This document shows, one piece after another, positions 6,033-7,982 of a stretch of DNA of 7,982 nt. The stretch comes from Dehalococcoidia bacterium (GTDB taxonomy: Bacteria > Chloroflexota > Dehalococcoidia > UBA3495): assembly GCA_002730485.1 (NCBI GenBank), contig PCAH01000081.1, forward strand, positions 1 through 7,982. The letters are read 5' to 3'. The notes below the pieces were generated by a model, which had not been told where the DNA came from, did no database searches, and saw only the letters and a list, made by a program, of their open reading frames with translations. Each line of letters starts with the position of its first letter. Position 1 is the first letter of the stretch. The translations under genes and the position numbers were made by a program.

Positions 6033-6042
6033 CCGTTAACGG
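6033..6042. promoter_or_regulatory. 10-bp palindrome in the dehydrogenase/gcvT divergent gap
   Basis: CCGTTAACGG is a perfect palindrome lying just upstream of the dehydrogenase ribosome site, between the two divergent units. It is placed where an operator for the dehydrogenase could act. It matches the core of the 16-bp palindrome at 4472-4487. A role is only suggested. Confidence 0.25.
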
Positions 6043-6089
6043 ATGGTAATCGAATGGCCCCCAATATAGCACATGATCTACCAATCCCC

Positions 6090-6118
6090 TTGCCTCGGAA
6101 CCAGGCAACAGTTATGAT
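6090..6118 (+). promoter_or_regulatory. Probable sigma70-type promoter of the gcv operon
   Basis: TTGCCT (6090-6095, 4/6) and TATGAT (6113-6118, 5/6) are separated by exactly 17 bases. Transcription would start near 6125, about 58 bases before the TTG at 6183. It supports the TTG start over the in-frame ATGs at 6054 and 6114, which would lie upstream of or inside the promoter. No glycine riboswitch was recognised in the leader; an 8-bp palindrome GCGTACGC (6132-6139) lies there. Confidence 0.5.
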
Positions 6119-6182
6119 TCTCAGCGCGCCTGCGTACGCGTGGGTTTTTCACGCTCAAAACACCTCTAAAAGTGACCACATA

Positions 6183-7286
6183 TTGTCCGAAGATAACCTC
6201 AAAACGATCCTCTACGACACCCATGTAACCCTGGGTGGGCGCATGGTGCCCTTTGGCGGATGGGACATGCCCGTGCAATATCCCTCCGGCATCCTGGCTG
6301 AGGTGGCAGCCATCCGCACCGCCACCGGCATCTTTGACGTTTCCCACATGGGCCGTCTTTATATTTCTGGCCCCAAAGCCACCGAGTTTCTTGACTGGGT
6401 GCTCACGGGCTCTGCCGCGTCTTTGAGGATGGGCCGCGCCCGCTACTGCCTGATCTGCAACGAGAAGGGCGGCGTCATCGATGACACCATCTTCTACCGA
6501 CTTGCAGAAGACCGTTTCCTGCTGATTCCCAACGCAGGAAACCGTCCGGCAGTGGTCGCCTGGTTCCAAAAGTGGATCGACGAAAGATTCTCTCCAGGTT
6601 GCACCATGGAAGATGTAACAGAAACAACCGGACTGATTGCCTTTCAGGGCCCCGGAGTGGTCGATGCCATCGATAAGATAGCTGACACTCCTCTTTCGGA
6701 GATGCGGCCCTTCTTCTGGACTGAGAGTGCCATCCAAGGCGCACCGATGTTCGTGGGTAGAACCGGCTACACCGGAGAAGACGGGTTTGAGATGCTGCTC
6801 CAGGGCGACGATGTGGTCAAGGTCTGGACGATTCTGGCCGACTCCGGTGCCGTACCCTGTGGTCTGGGGGCAAGAGATGTCCTGCGCCTGGAGGCTGGCC
6901 TGCCACTACACGGACATGAGATAGACGAAGAAACCACCCCCATCGAAGCTGGTTTAGAGCGTTTCGTGCGCTTCGACAAAGAATACGTCGGCTCTGAGAT
7001 TTTAAAAGACCAGCAAGAAAATGGGGTCCAGAGAAAGCTGATCGGATTCACCCTGTCGGGACGCAGCGCACCCCGCGCCGGATACAACCTATTAGACCAG
7101 GGTGAGACCGTTGGCACTGTGACCAGCGGAAGCTATTCCCCAACCCTTGACACCAGCATCGGCATGGGCTACGTTTTGGAACGTTATGTCGCTCCAGGAG
7201 CGACCCTCGATCTGGATATACGAGGCCGCACCGCCCAGGTAACGGTGACGGAACTCCCCTTCTACAAAAGACCCAGGAGAACCTAG
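6183..7286 (+). CDS. gcvT: Aminomethyltransferase (glycine cleavage system T protein)
   Basis: This is the T protein. It takes the aminomethyl group from lipoylated H protein, passes the one-carbon unit to tetrahydrofolate and releases ammonia, in the cytoplasm. From the TTG at 6183 it has 367 residues, the usual family length. Landmarks are [20 protein letters not shown] (11-30), DVSHMG (52-57), [10 protein letters not shown] (92-101) with the conserved acidic pair including Asp101, FQGP (154-157), [11 protein letters not shown] (193-203), [18 protein letters not shown] (227-244) and a C-terminal SGSYSPT (315-321). The frame stays open to ATGs at 6114 and 6054, giving up to 43 extra residues. 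That extension does not resemble T proteins and overlaps a good promoter, so the TTG is preferred although its ribosome site is weak. gcvH follows after 5 bases, and then gcvPA, making one operon. The family call is certain; the start is less so. Confidence 0.96.
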   Translation: MSEDNLKTILYDTHVTLGGRMVPFGGWDMPVQYPSGILAEVAAIRTATGIFDVSHMGRLYISGPKATEFLDWVLTGSAASLRMGRARYCLICNEKGGVIDDTIFYRLAEDRFLLIPNAGNRPAVVAWFQKWIDERFSPGCTMEDVTETTGLIAFQGPGVVDAIDKIADTPLSEMRPFFWTESAIQGAPMFVGRTGYTGEDGFEMLLQGDDVVKVWTILADSGAVPCGLGARDVLRLEAGLPLHGHEIDEETTPIEAGLERFVRFDKEYVGSEILKDQQENGVQRKLIGFTLSGRSAPRAGYNLLDQGETVGTVTSGSYSPTLDTSIGMGYVLERYVAPGATLDLDIRGRTAQVTVTELPFYKRPRRT

Positions 7287-7291
7287 TCAAA

Positions 7292-7681
7292 ATGAGTCCT
7301 GACGACCGAAAATATACCGAAGAACACGAATGGGTCATGGTAGATGGCTCTAGTGGCAGCACCGCCGTGGCCGGTATAACTGAATACGCCCAAGACCAAT
7401 TGGGAGACATTGTCTACTTTGAATTACCCAAGGTCGGCGACAGCGTCGCTCATCTGGGCAAGATGGGCGAGGTTGAATCGGTGAAAGCCGTTTCAGACCT
7501 GTTTTCCCCCATCAATGGCACTGTCACTGAGATCAACGAAAAACTGCTTGACCACCCTGAGTTGGTCAATGAAGACCCCTTTGGCGAAGGCTGGCTTATC
7601 AAAGTTGCCATGACGGATGTCGCAGAGCTGGACGGCCTGATGTCGTCTGGAGACTACGACACCTTCATCGCTGGATTGTAA
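7292..7681 (+). CDS. gcvH: Glycine cleavage system H protein (lipoyl carrier)
   Basis: This 129-residue H protein shuttles the aminomethyl intermediate between the P, T and L proteins on a lipoyl arm. The lipoylated lysine is Lys65 in GEVESVKAVSDL (59-70). The N-terminal RKYTEEHEWV (6-15), GITEYAQDQLGDIVYFELP (28-46) and C-terminal NEDPFGEGWLIKV (93-105) are standard. Length is normal and the lipoyl domain appears intact. The ATG at 7292 has AGGAGA (7275-7280) eleven bases upstream, inside the end of gcvT. Its TAA stop overlaps the ATG of the next gene by one base (TAATG), which implies translational coupling with gcvPA. No L protein gene is visible here; dihydrolipoamide dehydrogenase is usually shared with other complexes and encoded elsewhere. 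Confidence 0.98.
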   Translation: MSPDDRKYTEEHEWVMVDGSSGSTAVAGITEYAQDQLGDIVYFELPKVGDSVAHLGKMGEVESVKAVSDLFSPINGTVTEINEKLLDHPELVNEDPFGEGWLIKVAMTDVAELDGLMSSGDYDTFIAGL

Positions 7682-7982
7682 TGACCGCTAGCCGACTCAA
7701 CACCCCAGGCGCCAATGGGGACCACTTCCAGTCGCACTACATACCGAGCACCGTCGACGAACAGGCCGAGATGCTGTCTGCCCTAGGCATCGACAACATC
7801 GACCAATTATTTGCCGATATCCCGGACGAGTTCCGGAACCCCAGTCTTGATCTTCCAGCCCCTTTATCAGAACTGGAGATCCAACAAGAACTGGGCCGGA
7901 TGGCCGCTAAGAACCGCCCGCTGGGCAGCGGCCCGTCTTTCTTGGGAGCCGGTTCCTACAACCACTTCATACCCTCAATCAT
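7681..7982 (+). CDS. gcvPA: Glycine dehydrogenase (decarboxylating) subunit 1, N-terminal part (cut by window end)
   Basis: The first 100 codons and two further bases of the P protein alpha subunit are present. This subunit pairs with GcvPB to decarboxylate glycine with pyridoxal phosphate. The visible protein starts MTASRLNTPG and contains SHYIPSTVDEQAEMLSALGI (18-37), DQLFADIPDEFR (41-52), LSELEIQQELGRMA (62-75) and SFLGAGSYNHFIPSI (86-100), all typical of the GcvPA N-terminus. The first 16 residues form a short extension before the family's usual Y-x-P-x-T start. The presence of a short alpha-type start rather than a long single-chain GcvP points to the split, two-subunit form. gcvPB would be expected directly downstream. 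The ATG overlaps the gcvH stop by one base, and no independent promoter or terminator is seen between them. Confidence 0.95.
   Translation, partial: MTASRLNTPGANGDHFQSHYIPSTVDEQAEMLSALGIDNIDQLFADIPDEFRNPSLDLPAPLSELEIQQELGRMAAKNRPLGSGPSFLGAGSYNHFIPSI

Noticed and set aside
6132..6139. GCGTACGC palindrome in the gcv leader
   Set aside because: Only 8 bp and not extendable; too short to call an operator in a GC-rich stretch.
6119..6182. Possible glycine riboswitch in the gcv leader
   Set aside because: The leader after the probable transcription start is only about 58 bases, too short for a glycine aptamer, and no matching conserved core was seen.
6078..6737. Minus-strand open frame (219 codons) opposite gcvT
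   Set aside because: It is antisense to a clear T protein gene and has no family features.
1..7982. CRISPR array, insertion sequence, tRNA or rRNA
   Set aside because: No regularly spaced repeats, transposase-like frames, terminal inverted repeats or recognisable RNA gene sequences were found.

Overview
This window looks like a bacterial chromosome segment of intermediate G+C content with compact gene packing. The best guess for its owner is an aerobic, uncultured Chloroflexota-type bacterium. That guess rests on an azurin/auracyanin-like copper domain attached to a haem-copper oxidase subunit, a two-subunit-type glycine decarboxylase (gcvPA start), and free use of TTG start codons. It is an inference from gene content, not a phylogenetic result. 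No mobile element, CRISPR array, tRNA or rRNA was seen, and no stretch over 300 bases lacks a gene.

Layout. Positions 1-1227 (+) hold the end of a cytochrome c oxidase operon: the C-terminal part of subunit III, then a subunit IV-like three-helix membrane protein fused to a complete type 1 copper (cupredoxin) domain. A strong hairpin terminator (1258-1291) closes this operon. It probably also stops the opposing transcript, a tightly coupled pair on the minus strand: a DUF952 protein (2255-2590) followed by a kinase-fold protein (1314-2255). Divergent from that pair is a phospholipase/carboxylesterase-type serine hydrolase (2704-3384, +). It converges on a small PPOX-fold flavin-type protein (3394-3831, -).

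Divergent from the PPOX gene is a lipoprotein of the CrtC/AttH lipocalin-like family (3880-4998, +). Its stop codon overlaps that of a 77-residue unknown protein (4995-5228, -), with a hairpin sitting on the overlap. The small gene is the second cistron after a classical short-chain dehydrogenase (5251-6015, -). Divergent from the dehydrogenase is the glycine cleavage operon gcvT-gcvH-gcvPA (6183 onward, +), cut by the window end.

How the genes work together. Two blocks have clear shared functions: terminal respiration (oxidase subunits III and IV) and glycine cleavage (aminomethyl transfer by T, lipoyl carrier H, decarboxylation by P). The central genes are a set of small divergent and convergent units with only general biochemical assignments. 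The most notable item is the subunit IV-cupredoxin fusion, which could tether an electron donor directly to the oxidase. The least explained are the coupled DUF952/kinase-like pair and the 77-residue protein.
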